This document shows, one piece after another, positions 1 through 9,497 of a DNA stretch of 64,000 bases (positions are counted from its first letter, which is position 1; the number at the start of each line of letters is the position of its first letter). A program made the translations under genes and the position numbers. The notes below the pieces were generated by a model that did not search any database, had not been told where the DNA came from, and saw nothing but the letters and a program-made list of their open reading frames with translations. The DNA lies in contig NC_015416.1 of the NCBI RefSeq assembly GCF_000204415.1, forward strand, positions 2,852,001 through 2,916,000, read 5' to 3'. Origin of the DNA: Methanothrix soehngenii GP6 (GTDB lineage: Archaea; Halobacteriota; Methanosarcinia; Methanotrichales; Methanotrichaceae).

Positions 1-159
1 CTGCAATGAAGCGGAAGGTATCACCATTGGAGAAATCCAAGCGGGGTTTCAATTCCCTTTTCATCGGGATAGGCTCTGCAATACACAGAATATGCTGGCG
101 GGGGCCTGGGTCACACTCACACGTTTCAATTCCCTTTTCATCGGGATAGGCTCTGCAAT

Positions 160-537
160 AGCTGATCAACGATTCTGCCAGCCAGGGCTTCAAAAAGGTT
201 TCAATTCCCTTTTCATCGGGATAGGCTCTGCAATCGGCTCATACGGCATGGATGCCCTAACCAAGATGGTGTTTCAATTCCCTTTTCATCGGGATAGGCT
301 CTGCAATCATATCATCAATCCTGAATTAGTATTATGCCCGCCCGGGTTTCAATTCCCTTTTCATCGGGATAGGCTCTGCAATGCTCTGGCCGCACCCCGG
401 ACAATGGCCAAGAAGATGGCGGTGTTTCAATTCCCTTTTCATCGGGATAGGCTCTGCAATGTGGCTGCAGATCGTATATCTGATCATCTCAGAATAATGA
501 GTTTCAATTCCCTTTTCATCGGGATAGGCTCTGCAAT
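160..537. repeat. Five-spacer block, intact copy
   Basis: Spacers at 160-197, 235-270, 308-345, 383-423 and 461-500, with their repeats, recur in the same order at 3346-5065. Flanking spacers differ on both sides, so this is a segmental duplication inside the array. The spacer at 308-345 is uninterrupted here, which makes it the natural empty site for the IS256 element found in the other copy. Confidence 0.95.
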
Positions 538-941
538 ATCATGCATCTCTATGCGGGCCGTTCGGAGATCCTCGTGTTTCAATTCCCTTTTCATCGGGAT
601 AGGCTCTGCAATATATTCCCTCGGTACATCTCATACCTTGCGGACGCTCCAAGTTTCAATTCCCTTTTCATCGGGATAGGCTCTGCAATCGGGAACCAAT
701 AGTTCTTGGCGTCCTGGCAAATGCCGTCAGTTTCAATTCCCTTTTCATCGGGATAGGCTCTGCAATGAAGACCTACTATCAACATTAGATACAGAAATTA
801 CAAGAGTTTCAATTCCCTTTTCATCGGGATAGGCTCTGCAATATATTTGGAAAAATCCATAGCAGATCTAGCGTTGCGTTTGGAGTGAACCCCTCCGAGT
901 GGACAAAAAGTTAAGCAATGCCGACTCATGGAGGGAAGTGC

Positions 942-1271
942 ATGAAGAAGACCAGGCGGCGTTACGACCGGGACTTCAAGATATCAGTATTAGCCGAACT
1001 TGAGGCAGGCAAGCCACTTGCTCAGATCGCCCGCGAATATGGCATCCATCCGAGTCTTCCTTGCCGATGGAAGGCAGAGCTGGCTGAAAATCCCGAAAAA
1101 GCATTCATGGGTAACGGAAACAAGTACAAAGATCAGGCGAAGATTGCAGAATTGGAGAGACTTCTGGGCCAGGCTCATGCTGAAATTGACCTTTTAAAAA
1201 AAGCCTTCGCCATGACCCAGAAGAAGGTCCGCGAGGAGAGACGAAAGCCGATGTTGAGGGACGACATATGA
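942..1271 (+). CDS. IS3-family transposase OrfA (helix-turn-helix subunit)
   Basis: This 109-aa protein is the DNA-binding subunit of the IS3 transposase. Its N-terminal half has the usual helix-turn-helix pattern (RDFKISVLAEL, then IAREYGIHPSLPCRWK). The C-terminal half is charged and coiled-coil-like (KIAELERLLGQAHAEIDLLKK). I start it at the ATG at 942 because GGAGGG lies six bases upstream; an in-frame ATG at 918 would add eight residues. It ends at TGA 1269-1271 and overlaps the orfB ATG. A run of A at 1194-1202 in the LLKKA codons is a likely -1 slippery site, and the -1 frame is open from there into orfB, so an OrfAB fusion could be made as in other IS3 elements. Confidence 0.93.
   Translation: MKKTRRRYDRDFKISVLAELEAGKPLAQIAREYGIHPSLPCRWKAELAENPEKAFMGNGNKYKDQAKIAELERLLGQAHAEIDLLKKAFAMTQKKVREERRKPMLRDDI
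1195..1202 (+). promoter_or_regulatory. Putative -1 ribosomal frameshift site (OrfA/OrfB)
   Basis: The codons TTA AAA AAA GCC of orfA give an A_AAA_AAA heptamer. The -1 frame from here has no stop before the orfB ATG at 1268 and continues as orfB. IS3 elements commonly make their active transposase this way. Use of the site is inferred. Confidence 0.55.
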
Positions 1272-2146
1272 TCATTCAGGAAGCTCAATCAGATGGCCTT
1301 CTGTTGCCAATATCTCACTCCTGCTTGGCGCTGGATGTGAGTCGCAGCGGTTACTACGAGTGGTTGAAGCGGTCCGAAAAGTTCACTGCGGAGAATAGCG
1401 AATCTTCGGATCTGGTTAACCAGATTCAAGAGATAGCTTTGGAGTTTCCTTATTACGGGTACAGGAGAATTACAGCAGAACTTCAAAATCGCGGCTATGC
1501 GGTCAACCATAAGCGCGTGCTGAGGCTCATGCGCCAGGAGAAGTTGCTTTGCTATAAGAAGAAGTTCAAGCCGGTAACAACCGATTCCACTCATGGTCTG
1601 CCGGTCTATCCTAACCTTCTAAAAGGCAGGGAAATCACGGGACTGAACCAGGCATGGGCTTCTGATATCACTTATGTCCAGCTGCAGCACGAGCATATCT
1701 TTCTCGCGGTTATCCTGGATCTCTACAGCAGAAAGTGCATCGGGTGGGAGCTGAGCAGGAGCATAAGAAGCGATCTGGCCATGAGTGCTCTGGCAAAGGC
1801 ATTGAAGAACCGTTCCAAGGAATCCCTTGAGGGTCTTATTCATCATTCTGATCAAGGCGTTCAGTATGCGTCCAAGGATTATGTAGACTGTCTTAAGGCG
1901 CATGACATCCAGATCAGCATGTCGAGAAAAGGAAATCCTTATGACAATGCTTTTGCTGAGAGTTTTATAAAAACACTGAAGGTCGAGGAGGTATATCTCA
2001 ATGAATATGAGACATTTGAAGATGCATTCAGGAACATATGCAACTTTATTGAAAATGTGTACAACCATAAGAGGCTGCATTCAGCTCTCAATTACAGATC
2101 TCCGGTTCAGTTCGAAGTGGAGGTTGCCTTAAATACCATTGCTTAA
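1268..2146 (+). CDS. IS3-family transposase OrfB (DDE integrase domain)
   Basis: This 292-aa catalytic subunit has an HTH_21-like N-terminal region (ISHSCLALDVSRSGYYEWL, then YGYRRITAELQNRGY) and an rve integrase core. Catalytic residues are D133 (WASDITYV), D195 (HHSDQGVQYAS) and E231 (DNAFAESFIKTLK). Length is normal for the family. The start codon overlaps the orfA stop (ATGA), which allows coupled translation as well as the -1 frameshift described for orfA. No disruption is visible, so the element may be active. Confidence 0.95.
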   Translation: MIIQEAQSDGLLLPISHSCLALDVSRSGYYEWLKRSEKFTAENSESSDLVNQIQEIALEFPYYGYRRITAELQNRGYAVNHKRVLRLMRQEKLLCYKKKFKPVTTDSTHGLPVYPNLLKGREITGLNQAWASDITYVQLQHEHIFLAVILDLYSRKCIGWELSRSIRSDLAMSALAKALKNRSKESLEGLIHHSDQGVQYASKDYVDCLKAHDIQISMSRKGNPYDNAFAESFIKTLKVEEVYLNEYETFEDAFRNICNFIENVYNHKRLHSALNYRSPVQFEVEVALNTIA

Positions 2147-3515
2147 CTATTTGTCCATTATCAGGGGTGCAGTCCACGTTTCAATTCCCTTTTCATCGGG
2201 ATAGGCTCTGCAATGGAATCCGGCCTTTGGTGGTCCGGCAAAGTGCGAACGCGTTTCAATTCCCTTTTCATCGGGATAGGCTCTGCAATATATAGACGAA
2301 CTCCAGGATTTTGCTAACCAGGCATCGGTTTCAATTCCCTTTTCATCGGGATAGGCTCTGCAATATCTGGGTAGGTGGTGGCGGCACTGAGGATGATTAC
2401 GTTTCAATTCCCTTTTCATCGGGATAGGCTCTGCAATCTCCAAAATCATGAATTACCATTACATGAATTATATTATGTTTCAATTCCCTTTTCATCGGGA
2501 TAGGCTCTGCAATTTCCGCAGCTGGCCTGGAGGCTTACCAAGCCATTCTTCCTGTTTCAATTCCCTTTTCATCGGGATAGGCTCTGCAATCGGCGGGATA
2601 ACTAGTCGATCCCAGGCCGGAAGTGTTCCGTTTCAATTCCCTTTTCATCGGGATAGGCTCTGCAATCCCAACGGCTTGAGCATTCCAGCAAGTCCGCTAG
2701 CTGGGTTTCAATTCCCTTTTCATCGGGATAGGCTCTGCAATTTTCGAAGACATCCCGCGAAACATCTCTGAGAACATTGTTTCAATTCCCTTTTCATCGG
2801 GATAGGCTCTGCAATGCACGATAGCGACAAGGTGACCGACAGAACGACCGCCCAGTTTCAATTCCCTTTTCATCGGGATAGGCTCTGCAATGTATAAAGT
2901 GGCTGAGAAGTATTACGAGCCTGCCAAATAGTTTCAATTCCCTTTTCATCGGGATAGGCTCTGCAATAAAGGAATCCAGTTCGGTGCGTGGATCGCTGTC
3001 ATCACGTTTCAATTCCCTTTTCATCGGGATAGGCTCTGCAATGTATCGAGCAGCTCCCTCTAGATACTGATCGGCTGGCATAGTTTCAATTCCCTTTTCA
3101 TCGGGATAGGCTCTGCAATTTGGTCTGGACGAGGATCGTTCCATTGGTTTGAAGGAATCGTTTCAATTCCCTTTTCATCGGGATAGGCTCTGCAATGGGT
3201 ACAGGTATGACCTGGGGCATGGACGATCGTGATGTTTCAATTCCCTTTTCATCGGGATAGGCTCTGCAATCATACCGCCGGGGGCTTCTCTTTATGCCCC
3301 GGATGTGTGTTTCAATTCCCTTTTCATCGGGATAGGCTCTGCAATAGCTGATCAACGATTCTGCCAGCCAGGGCTTCAAAAAGGTTTCAATTCCCTTTTC
3401 ATCGGGATAGGCTCTGCAATCGGCTCATACGGCATGGATGCCCTAACCAAGATGGTGTTTCAATTCCCTTTTCATCGGGATAGGCTCTGCAATCATATCA
3501 TCAATCCTGAATTAG

Positions 3516-4849
3516 GGTAGCGTATCATTTTTGCTGTAAAATTTGCAGAAATATCAGTAACAAGAACTGACTTGCTCTTCACGAGATAACAGCAAGTTAT
3601 TTCTTCATGAGATATTATAATTGGCCCTGTATCCCCAAGTCGTCGAAACTTTGGGAGGGACACAGAGCCATGAATATATCCGACATAGCAGATGATTATC
3701 TTATCGATCGAAAAGAGGGCATGAAGAAGCTGACCGCGGGTTTTCTGAATGAGGTAATGCAGCTTGAGGCTGAAAATCAAATCCAGGCCCGTCCCTATGA
3801 ACGGACTGGCAAGAGACGAGCACACCGCAACGGAACGAGATCGCGAAAACTAAAGACCATCTACGGCGAGATAGAGCTTGATAAACCTCAAATCCGAGAA
3901 TTCCCATTCGAAACCGCAGTATTCGAGAGATTTTCTCGTGTGGAAGACTCATTAAGAGTTGCTGTAGCAGAATCTTATTTTGAGGGAGTATCAACCAGAA
4001 AAGTCGAGAAAGTATTCTCGAAGTTTGGATTAAAGAACATATCTGCATCTGAAGTCTCAAGAATTGCTAAAAAGCTGGATAAATTGGTCAAAGATTTCTT
4101 GAACAGGCCCATCGAAGGATCAATCCCCTACATATTCGTGGATGCAAGCTACTTCAAGGTCCGAACAGATGGCAGATACGTAAATAAGGCATTGCTCGTT
4201 GTCGTTGCCATTCATGATGATGGATATCGCGAGATCCTCAGTGCCACGGTGGATGATAGCGAAGATGAATCCTGTTGGGAAAACTGTTTTGAAAGCTTGA
4301 AGGCTCGAGGACTTAAAGGAGTCAAATTGGTGATATCTGATGCGCATAAAGGGATACAAGCAGCCGTCCAGAAGTCATTTCTTGGAGCATCTTGGCAAAT
4401 GTGTAATGTTCACTTTATGCGTGCTGTGCTCAAGAACATACCTAAGAAAGAGAAAAAGGAGGTCGCCTACATGCTGAAGGATGCTATTGAAGATGAGTTC
4501 AAGATGCAGGAGCTGGCTGTCATTCTTGATGATAAAGGATTCAAAAAGTCGGCGGATACGATTGATAGCTTCCGATTTGACCTTTGGAACTATAAATCGT
4601 TTCCCAGATCGCACTGGAAAAGGATCCGAACAACTAACGTCCTGGAGAGAATCAACAAGGAGCTGAAACGAAGAAGTCGTGTGGCTGGAGCCTATTCAAA
4701 TGATCAGTCGCTTCTGAGGGTGGCGGTTTGCATCATGATGGACATTAACGAGGATTGGATAACAGGTAAAAGGTATTTATCATTGGAAGAGTAGAGTGGA
4801 ATCAGGATACAGGGCCACTGTGAAATTACAGCAGATATGGCACGCTACC
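3516..4849 (+). mobile_element. IS256-family insertion sequence inside a CRISPR spacer
   Basis: The 1334-bp element has terminal inverted repeats of about 24 bp: left GGTAGCGTATCATTTTTGCT, right (reversed) GGTAGCGTGCCATATCTGCT. A second, subterminal pair GGCCCTGTATCC/GGATACAGGGCC lies at 3623-3634 and 4805-4816. The 8-bp target duplication TGAATTAG is at 3508-3515 and 4850-4857. The uninterrupted target survives at 308-345, so the boundaries are confirmed within the window. IS256 elements typically make 8-9-bp duplications. Confidence 0.96.
3670..4794 (+). CDS. IS256-family (Mutator-type) transposase
   Basis: A 374-aa DDE transposase. Catalytic candidates are D158 (IFVDASYFKVR), D224 (VISDAHKGI) and E326 in the family signature TTNVLERINKELKRR. 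Length and motif order fit IS256 transposases. I start at the ATG at 3670, preceded by GGGAGGG about ten bases upstream; an in-frame ATG at 3607 would add 21 residues running through the subterminal repeat. The frame is complete. Confidence 0.95.
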   Translation: MNISDIADDYLIDRKEGMKKLTAGFLNEVMQLEAENQIQARPYERTGKRRAHRNGTRSRKLKTIYGEIELDKPQIREFPFETAVFERFSRVEDSLRVAVAESYFEGVSTRKVEKVFSKFGLKNISASEVSRIAKKLDKLVKDFLNRPIEGSIPYIFVDASYFKVRTDGRYVNKALLVVVAIHDDGYREILSATVDDSEDESCWENCFESLKARGLKGVKLVISDAHKGIQAAVQKSFLGASWQMCNVHFMRAVLKNIPKKEKKEVAYMLKDAIEDEFKMQELAVILDDKGFKKSADTIDSFRFDLWNYKSFPRSHWKRIRTTNVLERINKELKRRSRVAGAYSNDQSLLRVAVCIMMDINEDWITGKRYLSLEE

Positions 4850-6703
4850 TGAATTAGTATTATGCCCGCCCGGGTTTCAATTCCCTTTTCATCGGGATAG
4901 GCTCTGCAATGCTCTGGCCGCACCCCGGACAATGGCCAAGAAGATGGCGGTGTTTCAATTCCCTTTTCATCGGGATAGGCTCTGCAATGTGGCTGCAGAT
5001 CGTATATCTGATCATCTCAGAATAATGAGTTTCAATTCCCTTTTCATCGGGATAGGCTCTGCAATCGAACTAAAAAAGGATCTTACAAAACAATATTATT
5101 TTGTTTCAATTCCCTTTTCATCGGGATAGGCTCTGCAATACCAAAACAAGAATACGTTGTTTTTTCACATATTTCGTTTCAATTCCCTTTTCATCGGGAT
5201 AGGCTCTGCAATGTAAAGCGATTTAACAACGTAGTATGATAAACTCTTGTTTCAATTCCCTTTTCATCGGGATAGGCTCTGCAATTAGAGGTCTTGTTAA
5301 AGGCATGGTAGAGCCTGGTAACAGTTTCAATTCCCTTTTCATCGGGATAGGCTCTGCAATGAAGGATCTCTTTGAGGGGCTATTGCCAAGATTCTCGTTT
5401 CAATTCCCTTTTCATCGGGATAGGCTCTGCAATGCGGCTCAGACAGGATTCACCTCAAGCAACAGCTGGACATGTTTCAATTCCCTTTTCATCGGGATAG
5501 GCTCTGCAATTAGATGAGTCATTGAGCTTAGGCAGAGAGGACTTCGTTTCAATTCCCTTTTCATCGGGATAGGCTCTGCAATGATACAATAAAACAGACT
5601 CGAGACCTGCCCGGACTTAGATGTTTCAATTCCCTTTTCATCGGGATAGGCTCTGCAATAAGCCCCTGCGATCCAGGAAGTCGCATCTTGGTTTCAATTC
5701 CCTTTTCATCGGGATAGGCTCTGCAATATGAAATACCTGTGTTTCCACTAGTTGGTTCTATGAAAAGTTTCAATTCCCTTTTCATCGGGATAGGCTCTGC
5801 AATCGAAACGGTATGTGTATGTGTATCCGAACCACTTTTTGTGTTTCAATTCCCTTTTCATCGGGATAGGCTCTGCAATCCTCGTTTGCGCGATCTGACC
5901 ACCAGCCAGGAACTCAGTTTCAATTCCCTTTTCATCGGGATAGGCTCTGCAATATTTTGTCATAGTACATCACCATGTAAGCCCGTCCCCATGTTTCAAT
6001 TCCCTTTTCATCGGGATAGGCTCTGCAATTGATGAAATGGATGAGTACCTGAACAGCTTGATGGAGTTTCAATTCCCTTTTCATCGGGATAGGCTCTGCA
6101 ATTTGAACCGCGGCCAGGAACCCATATTTACTTCGGAAATCGGTTTCAATTCCCTTTTCATCGGGATAGGCTCTGCAATAAAATCAACCGCGTGGTTCGA
6201 TCGTCACCCGGTATGGTTTCAATTCCCTTTTCATCGGGATAGGCTCTGCAATACTCATACGGGGGGCCTCTATATGTGGCTGGAGAATCCAGTTTCAATT
6301 CCCTTTTCATCGGGATAGGCTCTGCAATTATAATTGCAGGATGTTTATCCCTTCAGCTAATTCAGGTTTCAATTCCCTTTTCATCGGGATAGGCTCTGCA
6401 ATTTGGAGATGTGCTGAGTCATCGCCAGCTCATGCAGCGTGACGTTTCAATTCCCTTTTCATCGGGATAGGCTCTGCAATTGGTCACGTCGTACTGCGCG
6501 GCCTGCTCCGGTTCTGGTGTTTCAATTCCCTTTTCATCGGGATAGGCTCTGCAATGAGACATCCGACCAGAGAGCTTCTTAAGGTGGCGTTGTTTCAATT
6601 CCCTTTTCATCGGGATAGGCTCTGCAATCGGAACATCCGAAGCCTGCCAAGCTGAAATAGATTCCAGTTTCAATTCCCTTTTCATCGGGATAGGCTCTGC
6701 AAT

Positions 6704-6741
6704 TTTGGCCAAGAGCCTATCCCCTCATGGAATTAGAACCA
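6704..6741 (-). repeat. Spacer carrying an inverted, diverged CRISPR repeat-like sequence
   Basis: Reverse-complemented, this spacer contains GTTCTAATTCC followed after a short gap by GGGGATAGGCTCTTGG. The array repeat has GTTTCAATTCC and GGGATAGGCTCTGCAAT in the same order. The longest shared run is GGGATAGGCTCT (12 nt), and AATTCC is also shared. The match is opposite to the flanking repeats. Confidence 0.8.
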
Positions 6742-8348
6742 GTTTCAATTCCCTTTTCATCGGGATAGGCTCTGCAATCCATCTTGTTCCCCGTTATATC
6801 CACTACCCACATCTACCCGTTTCAATTCCCTTTTCATCGGGATAGGCTCTGCAATAATAGTTGTGGCCGTGTATGTTGCCTCGGGAACATGTTTCAATTC
6901 CCTTTTCATCGGGATAGGCTCTGCAATCCACACTCGGAACATGTACGAGAAGTATATCTTGGATCTAGTTTCAATTCCCTTTTCATCGGGATAGGCTCTG
7001 CAATGATAGGGTGGTTCTATCTACCAAACCCACCAACTACCAGTTTCAATTCCCTTTTCATCGGGATAGGCTCTGCAATACACTAACTGGTACAACCACA
7101 ATGATTTTGTGGTCAATTAGTTTCAATTCCCTTTTCATCGGGATAGGCTCTGCAATATGACGTAGCGTCACCAGGTTCTAATACAAATGGATCAGTTTCA
7201 ATTCCCTTTTCATCGGGATAGGCTCTGCAATCTTTCTGGTTGTGATGTTCATCAAGCCGGAACACCGTTTCAATTCCCTTTTCATCGGGATAGGCTCTGC
7301 AATTATTTTAAATAGATTGTAGTGCTATGTGACCAGTATTGTTTCAATTCCCTTTTCATCGGGATAGGCTCTGCAATTGATGTGGAATCCATCGAAGACG
7401 TAACACACATTTAGTTTCAATTCCCTTTTCATCGGGATAGGCTCTGCAATACTTCTCTTCGTGGTAGAATATTTCTTGCTACCATTTCGTTTCAATTCCC
7501 TTTTCATCGGGATAGGCTCTGCAATGCGACACTGAGTTTGGACACTCCTTGGCCAAACAAATAAGTTTCAATTCCCTTTTCATCGGGATAGGCTCTGCAA
7601 TCAAGAGGAGGATAAGGCTGGCGTGGGAAGTCTCCGGGTTTCAATTCCCTTTTCATCGGGATAGGCTCTGCAATGCAACGTCAAAACGAATTGGGCATTG
7701 GGAACCACAGGCGTTTCAATTCCCTTTTCATCGGGATAGGCTCTGCAATTCAATGCCTTCTCGGATAGCTTCCTCTCTCGTCTGTTTCAATTCCCTTTTC
7801 ATCGGGATAGGCTCTGCAATAAATGAGGCCATTGTGTTGTCTAAAACTTTCGTTAAAAGTTTCAATTCCCTTTTCATCGGGATAGGCTCTGCAATTCTGC
7901 GGGGCTCTAGCGGGTTCCTCCGCCAAGTCCATCGTTTCAATTCCCTTTTCATCGGGATAGGCTCTGCAATTTAGTGCTCTGGCATCATTCTTAGGCCCGG
8001 TTATCGCGTTTCAATTCCCTTTTCATCGGGATAGGCTCTGCAATTGCGATATCTTTCGCAGGAAATGCTTCGTGTGCCGCGTTTCAATTCCCTTTTCATC
8101 GGGATAGGCTCTGCAATCGGAGTCTACGATTCCAGGATAGATCCGGAGACTGATTGTTTCAATTCCCTTTTCATCGGGATAGGCTCTGCAATCCTACTGC
8201 CATTGATATTGACCCGGATACAGCTATGGAGGAGTTTCAATTCCCTTTTCATCGGGATAGGCTCTGCAATATTACTGCTCGTGTGCTCGGACAGAGCATC
8301 ACGGTGACCGTGTTTCAATTCCCTTTTCATCGGGATAGGCTCTGCAAT

Positions 8349-8610
8349 AGCCCCCTAAAAGGGCCGATTTGCCTTAAATCTTGCGCCTGAATGGTCCTTT
8401 TAATGGGGGTCTTTTCGCCAGCCTATCGAATGCAAGGAGGTATTTAAACTCTGGCGAAAGACTATTAGCAATCGATATCTATAAGGCCCATAGCCTCGGG
8501 GACAGATCCATCCCTCATGGGTTCTTTCCGGCGTTGAGGCGAATTACCTTTAGGCTTAGTATGGCGAATATTTATATTAATATATAATTTAGTCCGTCAA
8601 CGGCAAGGGC
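8349..8610 (-). promoter_or_regulatory. Probable CRISPR leader and promoter
   Basis: This region abuts the leader-side repeat. On the minus strand an AT-rich box at 8568-8590 (TTATATATTAATATAAATA) fits an archaeal TATA element with a start near 8540. A second candidate, CTTATAGATATC, lies at 8476-8487. The 60 bases next to the array hold an imperfect inverted repeat (8351-8365 with 8393-8409, CCCCCTAAAAGG.CC against its complement). A further stem pairs 8409-8421 with 8451-8462 (GTCTTT.TCGCCAG). A 68-codon plus-strand frame here is not convincing as a gene. Confidence 0.65.
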
Positions 8611-8700
8611 ATACTTATCCAAGCCTCCCCGGCGTTGAGGGGGCTAGAGCACTACCGCGGGAGGCCCGGAGGGCCGACTCGCGGCATCCACTAAAAAGAC
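8605..8700 (+). ncRNA. Candidate structured RNA divergent from the CRISPR leader
   Basis: A GC-rich island of about 80 bases lies between AT-rich flanks. GCCTCCC (8623-8629) can pair with GGGAGGC (8659-8665). GGCCC-GGA-GGGCC (8663-8675) and GCCG-ACTCG-CGGC (8673-8685) are alternative small hairpins. The AT box at 8568-8590 could serve as a TATA element for a plus-strand start near 8612. The 12-mer CCGGCGTTGAGG occurs at 8528-8539 and again at 8629-8640. It matches no RNA family I recognise, and no tRNA arms were found. Confidence 0.25.
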
Positions 8701-8956
8701 GGCCTGTTTAGATCAGTCTTAACCATAATGCAACTATTATTTAAAAAATATAATAAAATATATACCTCTTCAATCGACCTACAAATCACCACCAACTGGG
8801 ATCTGGTCCGAAATAAAAAATATCCGCTCTGAAATACCAGGAGTCATCACAGGCCGCCCCCTGGTGCCGGCGCACTCAAGCCCCTGAGCGGTAAGGCCGA
8901 TTCGAAATCTGCTTAGACTGTGCTGGATTGGGCCTATGGATTGTATTTTTCCGCAG

Positions 8957-8966
8957 AATATTTAAG
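8957..8966 (+). promoter_or_regulatory. TATA box of hicBA
   Basis: AATATTTAAG is centred about 29 bases before the ATG at 8990, so transcription probably begins at or next to the start codon and the mRNA is leaderless. Confidence 0.55.
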
Positions 8967-8989
8967 TCAGCCACACTAATAAAAAGCGT

Positions 8990-9202
8990 ATGCTTACACT
9001 AACTGCAGTAATTCGAAGAGACGAGGATATGTATGTTGCTGAGTGCCCGGAGGTGGGGACGGCGAGTCAGGGGAAGACCATTGAAGAGGCAGTAAAAAAC
9101 CTCAAGGAGGCTACCGAGCTTTATTTAGAGGAGTTTCCGCTAAAGATCACTGATAGATCTTTCATAACTACCTTTGAGGTAACCGAAGTTGCCGAAACTT
9201 AG
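8990..9202 (+). CDS. hicB: HicB-family antitoxin
   Basis: This 70-aa protein has the short HicB fold: an N-terminal strand (LTLTAVIRRDEDMYVAECPEV) followed by the GxTIEEAVKNLKEATELYL helix typical of HicB antitoxins. No DNA-binding extension is present, so it is of the minimal type. It should neutralise the HicA toxin encoded next, whose TTG start lies inside its last codons (14-bp overlap), as expected for a coupled toxin-antitoxin pair. The pair sits between the CRISPR leader and cas6. Confidence 0.88.
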   Translation: MLTLTAVIRRDEDMYVAECPEVGTASQGKTIEEAVKNLKEATELYLEEFPLKITDRSFITTFEVTEVAET

Positions 9203-9419
9203 AGGCATCTCCGGAGAAATCGTTATCAAAGTCTTATGCAATCACTTTGGGTTCATGGTTTCAGGACAGTCAGGGAGCCATGTCAGGCTCTCGAAGGTCA
9301 CGGCACAAGGCAAGATAGGTACAGTCGTCCCGATGCACGATGAGCTTAAGCCAGGAACACTGAGAAGCGTTCTGAAGCTCGCGAAGGTCGATCCAGGTGA
9401 ATTTGCAGAGTACCTGTAA
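9189..9419 (+). CDS. hicA: HicA-family mRNA interferase toxin
   Basis: This 76-aa protein matches the HicA dsRBD-like fold: an N-terminal helix (SGEIVIKVLCNHFGF), then SGQSGSHVRLSK, which carries the conserved catalytic histidine, then VVPMHDELKPGTLRSVLKLAKV. HicA toxins cleave mRNA in the cytoplasm and are blocked by HicB. The start codon is TTG (9189), overlapping hicB. Order is antitoxin first, the reverse of many bacterial hicAB loci. Length is normal. Confidence 0.88.
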   Translation: MPKLRGISGEIVIKVLCNHFGFMVSGQSGSHVRLSKVTAQGKIGTVVPMHDELKPGTLRSVLKLAKVDPGEFAEYL

Positions 9420-9497
9420 ATGCCAGATGTCCTGTCGCTAGCTCGCGTTTCCAGGCCCGTCTGCAGAGAATGCCACTATAAAAAAATCTGCTTTCCC

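Larger units (their letters stand above)
881..2176 (+). mobile_element. IS3-family insertion sequence inside the CRISPR array
   Basis: The 1296-bp element is bounded by imperfect inverted repeats of about 40 bp. The left end starts TGGAGTGAACCCCT and the right end, reverse-complemented, starts TGGACTGCACCCCT; both reach inward to GTTAAGCAATG. The four bases CGTT are duplicated at 877-880 and 2177-2180. The target overlaps the last base of a spacer (843-877) and the first three bases of the next repeat, which is regenerated at 2178-2214. It carries orfA and orfB. The ends and both genes look intact. Confidence 0.95.
3346..5065. repeat. Five-spacer block, second copy, interrupted by IS256 element
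   Basis: This is the same five spacers as 160-537. The third is split: 3494-3515 lies left and 4858-4873 right of the IS256-family insertion, with TGAATTAG duplicated at 3508-3515 and 4850-4857. After the fifth shared spacer (4989-5028) the two copies diverge. Confidence 0.95.
1..8348 (-). CRISPR. CRISPR array, 76 complete 37-nt repeats, split by two IS elements
   Basis: The repeat starts GTTTCAATTCCC and ends GGCTCTGCAAT on the plus strand (37 nt). I placed 76 full copies by eye: 11 from 46 to 842, 18 from 2178 to 3493, 47 from 4874 to 8348. A partial repeat lies at 1-7. All copies look identical. Spacers are mostly 34-41 nt, with one of 31 nt (5660-5690). The array is interrupted at 881-2176 (IS3) and 3516-4849 (IS256). 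Read on the minus strand the repeat ends ATTGAAAC, the known crRNA 5' handle of many archaeal type I/III systems, so I infer minus-strand transcription with the leader right of 8348 and the oldest spacers at the left. Type cannot be assigned because no interference genes are present. ORFs reading FPFHRDRLCN or SLFIGIGSA are translations of the repeat and not genes. Confidence 0.98.

Noticed and set aside
1-45. A leader at the left side of the array
   Set aside because: The crRNA handle ATTGAAAC is on the minus strand, and the right flank has TATA-like sequence while the left edge is still array. The leader is placed on the right.
92-8390. Many open frames of 60-140 codons inside the array
   Set aside because: They consist of translated repeat units (FPFHRDRLCN, SLFIGIGSA, PDEKGIE) joined by spacer sequence and vary only with the spacers; they are not genes.
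8623-8690. A tRNA in the GC-rich island beside the leader
   Set aside because: No T arm (TTCxAxxC context) and no 7-bp acceptor pair could be found; only generic stems remain.
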